Shown one piece after another: positions 55,196-64,000 of a DNA stretch of 64,000 bases (positions are counted from its first letter, which is position 1; each line of letters begins with the position of its first letter). Origin of the DNA: Diphasiastrum complanatum. Taxonomy: Eukaryota; Streptophyta; Lycopodiopsida; Lycopodiales; Lycopodiaceae. The notes beneath the pieces are model-generated. The model ran no database searches and had not been told where the DNA came from. It saw nothing but the letters and a program-made list of their open reading frames with translations. The translations under genes and the position numbers were made by a program. The stretch covers positions 30,951,777 through 31,015,776 of the forward strand of contig CM055093.1 of the NCBI GenBank assembly GCA_029204225.1, read 5' to 3'.

Positions 55196-55548
55196 TTTTT
55201 ACGGTTGCTTGGATTCTTCGCCAATTTGATACAACTCTGATCATCGCACTAAAGTACAATAGGAGTAAGTGTACCATATGTAGATCTTGTAGAATCCTTC
55301 GTAACCATTTCGCTTCACTTGCCGCACTCGTAGTAGCCCGGTACTCTACCTCTATAGATATAATGCAATAGTAAGCTGATTCTTTGAACTCCAAGAAATA
55401 GCACCAGAACCAAGACTAAAAACATAACCTGTAGTAGATCTTTGGTCTTCCACATCTCCAACCCAATCAGCATCCACATATCCCTATAATTGCAAATCAC
55501 TTTGTCTCCCATAAAGAATACCAAACCTCAATGTACCCTAGATGTATC
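55196..55548 (-). pseudogene. copia fragment B: RNase H (left of the chimeric insertion)
   Basis: Minus-strand frames read GTLRFGILYG near 55535, [18 protein letters not shown] near 55460, STEAEYRATTSAASEAKWLR near 55330 and YCDDQSCIKLAKNP near 55230. It continues directly the frame that ends RVLRY on the other side of the insertion at 60889, apart from a stop. Confidence 0.85.
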
Positions 55549-55692
55549 TGTTAGAAATCCATAAATCATAATATGGATGGACAGACTAGGATTCGAACCC
55601 AGGACCTCCCTCATACCGGATGGGATGCTCTACCACTGAGCTATCCGCCCTGTTTGATAGTTCTCTCTAGAGTGTGGATTGATATTCCAACA
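55549..55692 (-). repeat. 3' LTR (144 bp) of the chimeric element
   Basis: Identical by eye to 60740-60883. Half of its length is the tRNA-like sequence. In element orientation it starts TGTTGGAATATC and ends TTTCTAACA. Confidence 0.93.
55579..55650 (-). ncRNA. tRNA-like sequence inside the 144-bp LTR (3' LTR copy)
   Basis: A 72-nt segment reads GGGCGGA...TCTGTCC, and the two ends pair over 7 bp (two G-U). The D arm is GCTC-AGTGGTA-GAGC and contains a consensus box A (TAGCTCAGTGG). The T arm is CTGGG-TTCGAAT-CCTAG with a perfect box B (GGTTCGAATCC). The anticodon arm is irregular: 19 nt, four good pairs, an A-A mismatch and a likely GGT at the anticodon position. It also lacks the usual U33. 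It is therefore probably not a working tRNA. No CCA or T4 terminator follows. Confidence 0.8.
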
Positions 55693-55808
55693 CCCCCACT
55701 CAAGCCACACTTGGTTGGGGTCCTAGTTGTCACCTGCCCCACAACTTGGGCCACCCAACCATGGCTTTGACACCATGAATTGTTAGGTCTAACTTGGCTC
55801 TGATACCA
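55693..55808 (-). mobile_element. TRIM internal region (primer site, spacer, purine tract)
   Basis: 116 bp. In element orientation it starts with the initiator tRNA-Met primer site TGGTATCAGAGCC, has no ORF, and ends TTGAGTGGGGG against the LTR. This is the full complement of a TRIM interior. Confidence 0.85.
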
Positions 55809-56260
55809 TGTAGGAAAGCAAGAGTCAAGTCACCAAGATCTAGTTATCAATCAATCTCCACAGAAAACAAGAGAGAGGAGGCTGGGCGCCCAACTCTAAG
55901 AGAGAGAGAGAGAGAGAGAGAGAGAAAACAGCAACAAGAGCAATGGAGAGCAATGCTTAGCCAAACTGTAAAAAATGGAATACACAATGAGCATCTAAGT
56001 ACTCTACCTGGATGTGACCAAATGCCACCAAACCCTAAGGTTAACCACTTACTAAATGTAGGGCACCCCCAAAAGTCAAGATAGGGCCCCTAAACAAAAT
56101 TAGACCCCTAAGGACCCACGAGTCAGTACATGAACAAAATTGGGTCCAACTGAACTTAAGACAAACTTAAGATGGCCTATACCCATGGTTACACAAATCT
56201 CGACCTTTCGGGTCAAAGCAACCTATGGATTAACTTTAGCATAGTCATCTATTTCTAACA
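55809..56260 (-). repeat. 452-bp LTR of the captured copia family
   Basis: TG...CA ends (minus strand TGTTAGAAATAG to CTTTCCTACA). A purine tract AAGGAGGG precedes it and a primer site follows it. It is clearly related to the 433-bp LTRs at 44963-46552 (shared blocks GGGCACCCCCAAAAGTCAAG and CCCATGGTTACACAA). Its partner LTR at the other end of the gag-pol is missing, replaced by the 144-bp LTR. It includes a short GA run at 55899-55924. Confidence 0.9.
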
Positions 56261-56297
56261 CCCTCCTTAAATGACATTGCAAAAACTGAAATCTTCA

Positions 56298-57144
56298 CTA
56301 TGTAACAAAACCAACACGTGGTATCAAATTTAAAGCTTTGCATAAAGCTTCAAATCTGACTCTAGGCAACGCCTTAGTGAAGAGGTCCGCAATATTATTC
56401 TCCGTAGGACAATATTCAAGTAAAATGTCGCCATCATGACGTCTCTCCCGAACAAAGTGATAATGGATCTCGATGTGCTTCGTCCTCGCATGAAAAACAG
56501 GATTCCGTGCAATGGCAATAGCACTTTGACTATCACTCAAGATAAGAGTGGCTGAGGGCTCGCCAAACTTCATGTCAACAAGTAGTCTTCTCAGCCATAA
56601 ACACTCTGTTGTGGCTGAAAATATCGGGAAAAAGCAATGTCCACCTGTAGAGCGTCTAATGTGCTCATCTCCACCCCAATCCGAGTCACTAAAACCAACC
56701 AAACATGCATCATCACAAGCAGGAAAAACCAGTCCATGACTTCTTGTTCCTTGAAGATATCAAAAGATCCTCTTCAACGCTTTCCAATGTGATGTCATCG
56801 GGGCATGCATGAATCGACTCATGAGTGAGACACTATAAGAAATGTCCGGTCTTGAATTACATAGGTAAATGAGACAGCCAATAGCTTGACAATATAAAGT
56901 AGTGTCAAATGATTCACCATCACCTTGACTACTTAGGTGTAGCAACCGGCTTGCAATCTTCCATCTTGAACCGCTTCAAAATCTGCCCAATAATTCCAGC
57001 CCCTTCTTTTACAAATTCATGACCAAGATAAAAGTGCAATACGCGTAAATCTGAGGTTTCAAAAACCATACCAAGATCAAGTATTACGGCATCAATCTGC
57101 TGCTCATTACTTCCCGTAATAATAATATCATCAACATAAAGCAA
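56298..57144 (-). pseudogene. Captured copia: RT tail and RNase H, with deletions
   Basis: 57144-56929 has YVDDIIITGSNEQQID and stops short of the usual FLSQ motif. 56945-56760 has YCQAIGCLIYLCNSRPDISY. 56702-56298 has FSDSDWGGDEHIRRSTGGHC. It then jumps to TECLWLRRLL, losing the segment with the STEAEY motif, and ends NIADLFTKALPRVRF. Loss of that segment removes RNase H activity. Confidence 0.88.
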
Positions 57145-57240
57145 AGTAATGATGATATAATCTGAAGTATGCTTGACATAAAGAGTAGATTCGCTAGGAC
57201 TATTAGTAAACCCTCGATCACAAAAGTAGGCATGTATCTT

Positions 57241-57798
57241 TTAATACCACATCCTCGGAGCTTGCTTCAGTCCATAAAGTGCCTTCTTGAGAAGACAAAC
57301 TTTATCTTCTTGGCCTTCAACCAAAAAACCAGCAGGTTGTTGAAGGTACACTTCCTCATTGAGATCACCATTGAGGAATGATGTCTTTATGTCAAGTTGC
57401 CGCAAACGCCAACCAAAGTGGGCAGCCAAAGAGGTTACTACCCTCACGGTAGTCATCCGAGCAGTAGGAGAAAAAGTTTCCTCATAATCAATCCCCTTTT
57501 GCTGAGCATAGCCTTTGGCAACGAGCCTTGCCTTGTACCTTTCAATGGTACTATCTTCCTTATACTTGATATTGTATACCCATTTAGAACCAATTGCCTT
57601 CTTCCCATGAGGAAGATCAACAAGAACCCAAATCTGGTTCTTCATAAGTGAGTCATACTCATCTTGCATCGCATCCTCCCAACATTTTACTCCCTTGGAA
57701 AACTGGTTCTTCTGCAACATCTCCATGAGATGTAAGAGCAAAATCTGAAAAATCAGCATAGTCCACTGATTTTGTAGAGACACGTGTCTTTCCATCAT
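57241..57798 (-). pseudogene. Captured copia: reverse transcriptase N-terminal half
   Basis: The 185-codon frame includes CWEDAMQDEYDSLMKNQIWV, KARLVAKGYAQQKGIDYEET and FLNGDLNEEVYLQQPAGF and ends GLKQAPRMWY. The frame changes before the YVDD part. Confidence 0.9.
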
Positions 57799-57859
57799 GA
57801 AATAAACTTACTTTGTTGTCCCGCAAAGTCGACAACAGCCACCGTGGGACCGTTTTGGG

Positions 57860-58633
57860 CTATCCAACAGCCATGTCTCTTCTTACAATTTGTTGTCCAA
57901 GATCCTCCGACACCGCACTTGGCTGTCCAAGATCTTCCAAAACTGGTCCTTGTTGTCCAACAGTTCCTGCTTCATAAGGAGTTAATACTTTCAATGCTTT
58001 AGTAGGACAACGATTGCATATGTATGCTGCCGTTATAACCGCTTCAGCCCAAAACTTGTGAGGCAGCCCCTTTGCTTTGAGCATGCAACGGGCCATCTCC
58101 ATAAGTGTGCGATTCTTTCGCTCAGCAACACCATTTTGTTGAGGCGTATAGGGAGTTGTCATTTGATGTAGAATTCCCTTTTCTCGAAGAAATGCACCGA
58201 ATGTATTAATGTATTCCCCTCCTCGATCGGTGCGTAGGGTCTTCAAAGAATGCCCAAACTGATTTTCCACCATTGCTAGAAAATCTTTGAAACGTTGAAA
58301 AACTTCCGATTTAGCCTTCATAGGATAGATCCATGTAAAACGGGAAAAGTCATCAATAAAAGTCACAAAATAGATGCACTTTCCAATGGATTCGGTCCTC
58401 ATTGGACCACAAACATCACTATGAACCAAATCAAATTTATCAAGAACCCTTATAGTTCCATCGATTGGAAAAGGTTTCCTTTGAAACTTTCCAAGTGTGC
58501 ACCCCTTGCATACATGCCCTTCCGGCTGCTCAATAGTAGGAATGTCTTCTACCATATTAAATGTCTTCAGCTTCTTCAAACTTGCAAAGTTGAGATGCCC
58601 AAACCTTGTGTGCCACAATTCAGCCAACTCCAA
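57860..58633 (-). pseudogene. Captured copia: integrase, truncated
   Basis: The 257-codon frame has LWHTRFGHLN, CKGCTLGKFQRKPF, LVHSDVCGPM (Asp), TLRTDRGGEY (Asp) and NGVAERKNRTL (Glu). After ALKVLTPYEA the expected C-terminal region (FGYDxxxKGYR type) is absent. A run of Leu/Gly/Gln-rich repeats (VLEDLGQ, VSEDLGQ) takes its place. Confidence 0.9.
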
Positions 58634-58639
58634 TGATTG

Positions 58640-60026
58640 TGATGTAGAAGCAACAAGAATGTAGAGGGAATTCGTCGCTCATAGGTATCCATAATGAATA
58701 AGCCAGCATGCATTGTTCCCGAAACAATAATCAAGAGTGATCTTTTAGGATCCTTGACAAGACACTTATTTTCCGAAAGAAGATTCTTCTTGACTCCCGG
58801 AACATAAAGCACATTCTTAATGTACTTTTCTTCACCATTAGGCAAAATGATGGCTACAATTCCAATTCCATGAATAGAATAAGATGCATCATCCGCACAT
58901 TGTACCTTACTTCCATTTTGCACTTTCACTAATTTAGTGAATGCTTTTTTACGAGAAGTCATATGACGAGTAGCACCACTATCAATCACCCATTCAATGG
59001 GCTGAAAATCAGCAACTTGCAAAACAGAATCTAAATTCCTCATAGATGTAATAGTACTAGTAGAAGCAATATTAGACACAAAAGCATAGTCTTGGTTGAA
59101 GAGATCACCACTAGCTTCAAGCTCTTGCTCCAAAGTAGCAAGTGAAGCACTAGTCTCAATTCCTTTACTCTCCTCTTTCGCAAGCTTCTTCTTACAATCC
59201 TTGATGAAGTGCCCATACCTTTTGCAATAATGGCACTTCTCTTTCTTCTTTTGAGTGTTGACATTTTGACCTCCAATGGGCTTTTGCTCATCCTTGGAAG
59301 GAGGATTCCCCTTTCCTTTTGACTTGCCTTTGCCCTTGCCTTTCGTGAAGAAAGCTTGATCTTGTTGAGTGTCACCCACAAAGTTTTGCCTCGTTTGCTC
59401 CTCTTGAAGAAGCAGCCCAACCAGTTCATCAAAGGAGAATTGTTGTCCCCTAAGAGAGATACTCAAAGATGAAACAAATGGAAGATAAGATGAAGGTAAT
59501 GAGTTGAGAGTAAGAAACAAATTGAGCATCCTCAATTATCTCATCAATAATGAGAAGCTCCTCACGAAGATCCTTGATCTTCGTCAAGTGATTGGTCACT
59601 TGATCCCCTTCTTGAATCTTCAACAAAGAAAGCTGATTTCTAAGATACACCACTCTTGCTGGATTTTTGACTCTATACATAGTATAAAGTGTATCCCACG
59701 CACTTTTAGATGTCTTACAAGACCTAATATGAGGTAAGATAGATCTTTTCACAGCAAGAGCAACCATAGAATGTGCTTGTGCATCCCTTCTATCCCACTT
59801 CTTTTGTTCTTCCGAAGATGTAGAAGATGATGTTGATGATGATGGATGATCTACGAGGCGTAGGAGGTGCCAAAGACGGAGGCCTTTCCTCATCACCATT
59901 GACCAAATCCCACAGCCGTTTCGCTATGAGAAGATTCTTCATCATGTAACTCCACAAGGAGTAGTTTGTGCCATCCAACCGATATTCACTAAACAAAGAA
60001 CCGATAGCTTCCGATTCTTTAGCCAT
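58640..60026 (-). pseudogene. Captured copia: gag and protease, frame-broken
   Basis: Gag starts MAKESEAIGSLFSEYRLDGT at 60026. The frame breaks near 59860 and again near 59510. The basic TKGKGKGKSKGKG linker, a CCHC knuckle CHYCKRYGHFIKDC (59235-59194) and the protease motif WVIDSGATRHMTS (catalytic Asp near 58983) follow. About 20 residues after KKNLLS are missing, and another shift occurs near 58640. Confidence 0.88.
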
Positions 60027-60739
60027 TACCTCCAGCAAAATTTCAGCTTGTAGTAGATAGGAAAGAGAGCCTTTCCACAACCAAATCTACTCAAAAATTT
60101 GCAGCAAACAAAGAGCTGAAAGTAGGAGCACAAGATGTCTTTCAATCTGCAACCAAAGTGCCCAAAAGATAATGGATAGATGGTTGTCTTTCTGCACAAA
60201 AAAACCAGTTTCTTGAAAATTAGGTTAGCTTCGATTGAAGCCTACACCAAAACCCAATTAGGAAGCCAAATAGTGTGATCAACACACACTCCAATAGGGC
60301 TGTTGAAAGCGCCCTACTACTTGCTGAGAATCTGCAAATTTCCAGCCACAAGTTGACCTAACCCTGAATAGGGTTTGCTGAATCTTGGGCGTCCTCCTAC
60401 ACAAATGCAAACCTGAAAACAAAAACAGCAAGATAAGGAGACACCACAACCAAAAATCAGTAGCAGATTTTTAGGCGCCCTCCTCCAAACAAAACTTGCT
60501 GAAAACTGGTTGCATAAAAATCAGATTTGAGATTCTGATTTTTGGGTGCCAAAAATTGCTCCTCCAAGATCGCTGATGGCTGCCCTCCTTCAACCTGAAA
60601 AGAGACAAAAAAGCTTATCCAAACTCCACTTAAAAAGATCAGCAAGATGCTGAAATTTCACAACAAAAAGCAGAGAAGCTCCTCTTCTGGTAAGGCGCCA
60701 ACAAACAAGCTTGCTGCAGATCCGGTAGCTCTAATACCA
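60027..60739 (-). mobile_element. Copia leader region
   Basis: Untranslated leader between primer site and gag, with several GGCGCCCTCCT-CAAA segments like those inside the non-autonomous element at 45396-46107. This shows common descent. Confidence 0.75.
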
Positions 60740-60883
60740 TGTTAGAAATCCATAAATCATAATATGGATGGACAGACTAGGATTCGAACCCAGGACCTCC
60801 CTCATACCGGATGGGATGCTCTACCACTGAGCTATCCGCCCTGTTTGATAGTTCTCTCTAGAGTGTGGATTGATATTCCAACA
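60740..60883 (-). repeat. 5' LTR (144 bp) of the chimeric element
   Basis: Followed on the minus strand by TGGTATTAGAGC, the primer site, and preceded by the second GTATC. Confidence 0.93.
60770..60841 (-). ncRNA. tRNA-like sequence inside the 144-bp LTR (5' LTR copy)
   Basis: Same 72-nt sequence as at 55579-55650. Its internal boxes A and B lie upstream of the primer site. A pol III transcript starting here would run into the element. Confidence 0.8.
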
Positions 60884-60888
60884 GTATC

Positions 60889-61841
60889 TGAGTACTCACT
60901 TAGCAGCTCTCCAATGAACCTGCTTAGGTTTAGCCATAAACTGACTAACCATACCAACAGCATAAGCAAAATCTGGTCTTGTAGGAGTTAGATAGATTAA
61001 AGCTTTCTATATAACGTCTCATCTACATCCTGATCCTCCTCAGCTTTAGTAAGCTTACATCCACTATCATATGGCGTAGAGATAGGCTGCACTCTGACAT
61101 ATTGAACTTTTCAAGGAATTCATGAGCATACTTAGATTGAGAAATGAATAGCCCTTATGCTAATATCCATACCTCAATGCCAAGAAAGTATTGTAGTGAA
61201 CCAAGATCTTTCATGTCGAACTCTGATGAGAGATCTTTCTTGATATCCTGAATGATCTGATCATGTGATAACAAGGTCATCCACATACATCGCTACAATC
61301 ACAATATGACCATCCCTAATCTAAACATAAAGTGTAGGCTCTAAACTACTCCTATGAAAGCCAAGCTCCTCAAAGTATGTGTCAATCCTCATGTACCACG
61401 CCCTAGGCGCCTGCTTAAGTCCATATAGTGCCTTGTCCAACTTGCAAACCTTGTCTTCATGTCCTGCTACTATGTATCCCTTTGTAGACTTCCTCCTCTA
61501 GAAATCCATTGAGGAATGCACTCTTCACATCCATTTGTTGAATATCCCATCCAAACTGAGTTGCAAATGATAAAATTGTCCTCATAGTAGTTGATTTAGC
61601 AATTGGTGCAAAAACTTCTTTATAGTCAATCCCTTCATGTTGAGCATAACCTTTTGCCACCAATCTTGCCTTATGTTTATCTATAGAACCTTGCATCCAA
61701 TGGCAATTTTACCCGTAGGTAACTGAACAAGTCTTACAAGTCTTGTTCTTCATGATTGAATCGTACTCCTCATCCATAGCTTTCCTCCAAATGTCTTCTT
61801 TTTCAGCCTCCCTAAAAGTAGATGGATCCTTGGTTTCCAAT
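60889..61841 (-). pseudogene. copia fragment B: reverse transcriptase (right of the chimeric insertion)
   Basis: Minus-strand frames: IVLETKDPSTFREAEKEDIW (61841-61780), HKARLVAKGYAQHEGIDYKE and [11 protein letters not shown] (61696-61470), YVDDLVIT (near 61275), YLTPTRPDFAYAVGMVSQF and WRAAK-stop-VLRY against the insertion. Several stops and shifts. Confidence 0.85.
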
Positions 61842-61851
61842 ACTATGGCCA

Positions 61852-63181
61852 ATGTTGAAATTTGGCACCCGTCATGCCCTTCAAAGGTCAATTTGGACGT
61901 ATTTGACAGGCTGTTGCAATTTTTGGCCATCAACATTGAAGTGCATAATTTGTATACAACCGTCAAACTGATGGGCTACAATTTATTTTAAATGCCATGA
62001 GTTAAGGTAATTGTATAAGTACATCATACCATAGTTGCACTACGATTCAGAATCGCGGTCCGAATCGCGTTTCAGAATCGCAATCGGAATTTTCCTAGAA
62101 TCGTTTAGAATTGTGTTTTTTTTGGGCAATATGGGTATCAGATAAAAGCTCTAATTAAGAGCATTATTATTGTGTAGCTTGCCAAATGTTTCAGGTACAA
62201 GATGGTCCAGTTCAGGTGCATTACTCCATGTTCGGTTCTGTCAAATATAAAAATTCAAAACTAACCTCTAGGCTGTTCGTTACGATCACAGATGGTCCCA
62301 GTGGGACAGAGACAAAGAACTGTAGAGCAATTGTACCTCACTTTTTGCTTCATGGGGTGCTTCCCCCCGATCCCCCCGCCAGGGGGGGTCGAGGTGGTTG
62401 TCGCCGGCCCCCCCTAGACCCGCCCGACGACAGTAGCAGGGGGGGCTGCCCCCCCGTCGATAAAAATGGGGTCCAAATGCGCGCCGAGAAGGGCCCAATA
62501 TTTATGCCCCCAACTATATGCACATTGCACTCACATCTCCAATGAAATGATTGCAAAAGTGATCATCATCCATAGACTTGATAGTTTGGACTGTAGCATT
62601 AACAATTACCGAGAACCAGAGCAAATAACAACCAAATAGCTACTGACTTTTATCTGTTTGTGCCCTATCTACTGCACTTCTGGGAGGCAAAATGCTGGTT
62701 TGACCATTGCTCCCCTAAAAAAACTTCAGCCATAAGCTATTTTTTCAAAAAAAAATAATAATTTTTTTTGCACGATTCGCTGTTAGAATCGCGGTTCGCG
62801 AATCGAGATTCGCGATTCGCTGCAACTATGCATCATACATTCTTCAAACTTGAAAGTTGACTCTTTGCAAATTCCAAGATTTATAGCTTAATACAATGAT
62901 ATTCAAATTTGAGATTCATGAACTTCAAAGTCTTTTCATTTTAGCATGGGTTATTGGAGAGCACTTGGAATTCCATATGAGAAATTTAAATAGGCACAAA
63001 CTCATATATTTTTTACTAGGAATTCAATAGTAAAAATTTCAAACTGAAATTGCATGAAGGTCCTATCCTCTTTAAAAATGAAGTTCTATCTAAAAACGTC
63101 ACATGAAGGTCATGAACATTGTCAAAGACGTCATGGAAATAAAGCACGAAGGGCAACCTTAAACGTCAAATTTCAACACTA
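61852..63181. mobile_element. Mutator-like non-autonomous DNA transposon
   Basis: Terminal inverted repeats TGTTGAAATTTG (left from 61853, right ending about 63178) are flanked by a 10-bp duplication ACTATGGCCA (61842-61851 and 63182-63191). Removing the element rejoins the copia B frame (FAYMAIVLETKD). A 9-11-bp duplication is characteristic of Mutator-like elements. No transposase is seen. Its interior hosts a hAT element. Confidence 0.75.
62030..62830. mobile_element. hAT-type non-autonomous transposon
   Basis: Termini CATAGTTGCA and TGCAACTATG form a 10-bp inverted repeat flanked by an 8-bp duplication CATCATAC (62022-62029 and 62831-62838). Both are hAT hallmarks. Subterminal regions carry repeated GAATCGCG and GATTCGC motifs (62043-62085 and 62772-62820), probable transposase-binding sites. 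A G/C-rich segment with C and G homopolymers lies at 62355-62460. No transposase is encoded. Confidence 0.85.
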
Positions 63182-63191
63182 ACTATGGCCA

Positions 63192-63660
63192 TATACGCAA
63201 AGTGTACATCCCCAACCTCATGATGATCAATCTTCTAGTATCTGATGTAGGATGCTTCTTGCCTGGTGAAGTAGGAGGTGAATAAGTATCCCATATACTT
63301 ATCTCTCCTTCCTTTTTCCTTTCCCAACCAAGGTCACTCGTGTGTCAATTCAAGCTCCTATAATGACTCGTCACACAAGATAGGAATTCCTCCATCTTGC
63401 ATCCTATCATAAGATATCTCTGTATCTTTATGAGTTCCATCCTCATCAAAGATCACATCCCTGCTTATGATGACTTTCTTACCTTCCAAGTCATACAACC
63501 TGCATCTCTTCGTTTGACTATCATATCCAAGAAATAAATTTGGTCGCCTTTGAATCCAATTTGCTCCTTGAATCCTTAGGTATGTGATATGCAATACTTC
63601 CAAGAAATGACTTAACGTCAAGTTTCCGACCCCTGAAAGCTTCCTCTAGAGTCCGATTCT
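63192..63660 (-). pseudogene. copia fragment B: integrase C-terminal region
   Basis: Minus-strand frames read RVPTKVIENRTLEEAF (63660-63610), FLGYDSQTKRCRLYDLEGKK and VIISRDVIFDEDGTH (63545-63430), then GDVHFAYMA, which continues at 61841 across the Mutator-like insertion. Frameshifts are present. Confidence 0.85.
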
Positions 63661-63905
63661 CTATGACCTTTGTAGGAACTCTATTCTAACTCCAAACTCA
63701 AACTCAATACCACAACTATTTTTTTTCAACTAAACATTTAGCTTCAACGAACCGAATTTTACTGTCTCTATATATGAGGTGCTTCCCTGTATATGTGTGG
63801 TTAAGGGAAGAGTGATATTAGTCTCCATACTAGACGGGATAAAATTGGGAGAGAGAGGAAAAGCGTGAGGTAAATCGCTGAGGTGGTATCACTGCATGAG
63901 AAGCA
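63661..63905. other. Unassigned sequence beyond copia B
   Basis: The copia frame is lost at about 63665. No domain or element end is recognised. Confidence 0.4.
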
Positions 63906-63935
63906 GAAACTGTTTGTTCCTGCAACATGGTTGCT

Positions 63936-64000
63936 TGGAAAGGCAGTACTGCTGCCTGCAAAGGCAGTACTGCTGCCTGTCCAGGCAGCAATGCTGTCTG
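63936..64000. repeat. 21-bp tandem repeat running off the window
   Basis: About three units of AAGGCAGTACTGCTGCCTG with a 21-bp period, the last diverged. A period of 21 keeps a reading frame (seven residues, minus strand A-A-V-L-P-x-Q type). It continues past the window end. Confidence 0.8.

Larger units (their letters stand above)
55549..60883 (-). mobile_element. Chimeric LTR retrotransposon: tRNA-bearing TRIM scaffold with captured copia
   Basis: Two 144-bp LTRs (55549-55692 and 60740-60883, TG...CA) appear identical and are flanked by GTATC (55544-55548 and 60884-60888). The target was copia B, whose frame resumes across the insertion. On the minus strand the order is: LTR (60883-60740), primer site TGGTATTAGAGC (60739-60728), copia leader, gag, protease, integrase, RT, RNase H, purine tract, an unrelated 452-bp LTR (56260-55809), a second primer site TGGTATCAGAGC (55808-55797), a 104-bp spacer, a GAGTGGGGG purine tract, LTR (55692-55549). 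Removing the copia part between the two primer sites leaves a 404-bp TRIM. The copia genes contain several frame breaks and deletions. Confidence 0.9.

Noticed and set aside
55579-55650. A functional cellular tRNA gene
   Set aside because: It lies inside both LTRs of one element, its anticodon arm is irregular with no U33, and no T-run terminator follows. It is better read as a tRNA-like LTR module.

Overview
The window reads as nuclear DNA of a land plant with a large, repeat-rich genome. It has spliceosomal introns, one plant-type housekeeping gene spread over about 17 kb, many Ty1/copia retrotransposons primed by initiator tRNA-Met, Helitron, hAT, CACTA-like and Mutator-like debris, and very long (CT)n, (CA)n and (TA)n tracts. 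Species cannot be named from the sequence. The long introns and low gene density would suit a fern or another large-genome lineage, but that is a weak inference.

Layout. 1-7.2 kb: simple repeats, a dispersed microsatellite-bearing repeat, a small tRNA-derived retroposon with a 17-bp target duplication, and the last three exons of an eIF3f-like gene (minus strand, premature stop). 7.3-12.4 kb: a decayed Helitron Rep-helicase followed head-on by a shorter inverted copy of itself. 12.4-17.1 kb: copia gag fragments, a hAT transposase fragment and other retroelement remnants. 17.1-25 kb: an almost intact, recent copia element (682-bp LTRs, GAGAC target duplication) inserted into the gag of an older copia of opposite orientation. 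27-28 kb: a truncated A1 aspartyl protease. 28.6-32 kb: LINE-like, CACTA-like and copia scraps and a perfect 27-bp hairpin.

35.3-52.1 kb (minus strand): six in-frame exons of the plant NBAS/MIP2 homologue, a Sec39-domain subunit of the ER-Golgi tethering complex. The N-terminal exon(s) are not visible. Its 6.6-kb intron carries a non-autonomous LTR element, a Ty3/gypsy RNase H relic and two unidentified exon-like segments.

54-64 kb: a retrotransposon nest. An old copia on the minus strand was hit by a Mutator-like element (10-bp duplication), which was itself hit by a hAT element (8-bp duplication). The same old copia was hit independently by a chimeric LTR element at 55549-60883. The chimera has identical 144-bp LTRs, each containing a 72-nt tRNA-like sequence with both pol III boxes. 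Inside it, a TRIM-sized scaffold has acquired a decayed copia gag-pol and a second, unrelated LTR. Both junctions between the two elements fall at the primer-binding site. This is the most novel structure in the window.

Only the MIP2 gene looks like a complete functional locus (apart from its missing 5' end). Almost everything else is mobile DNA at different stages of decay.
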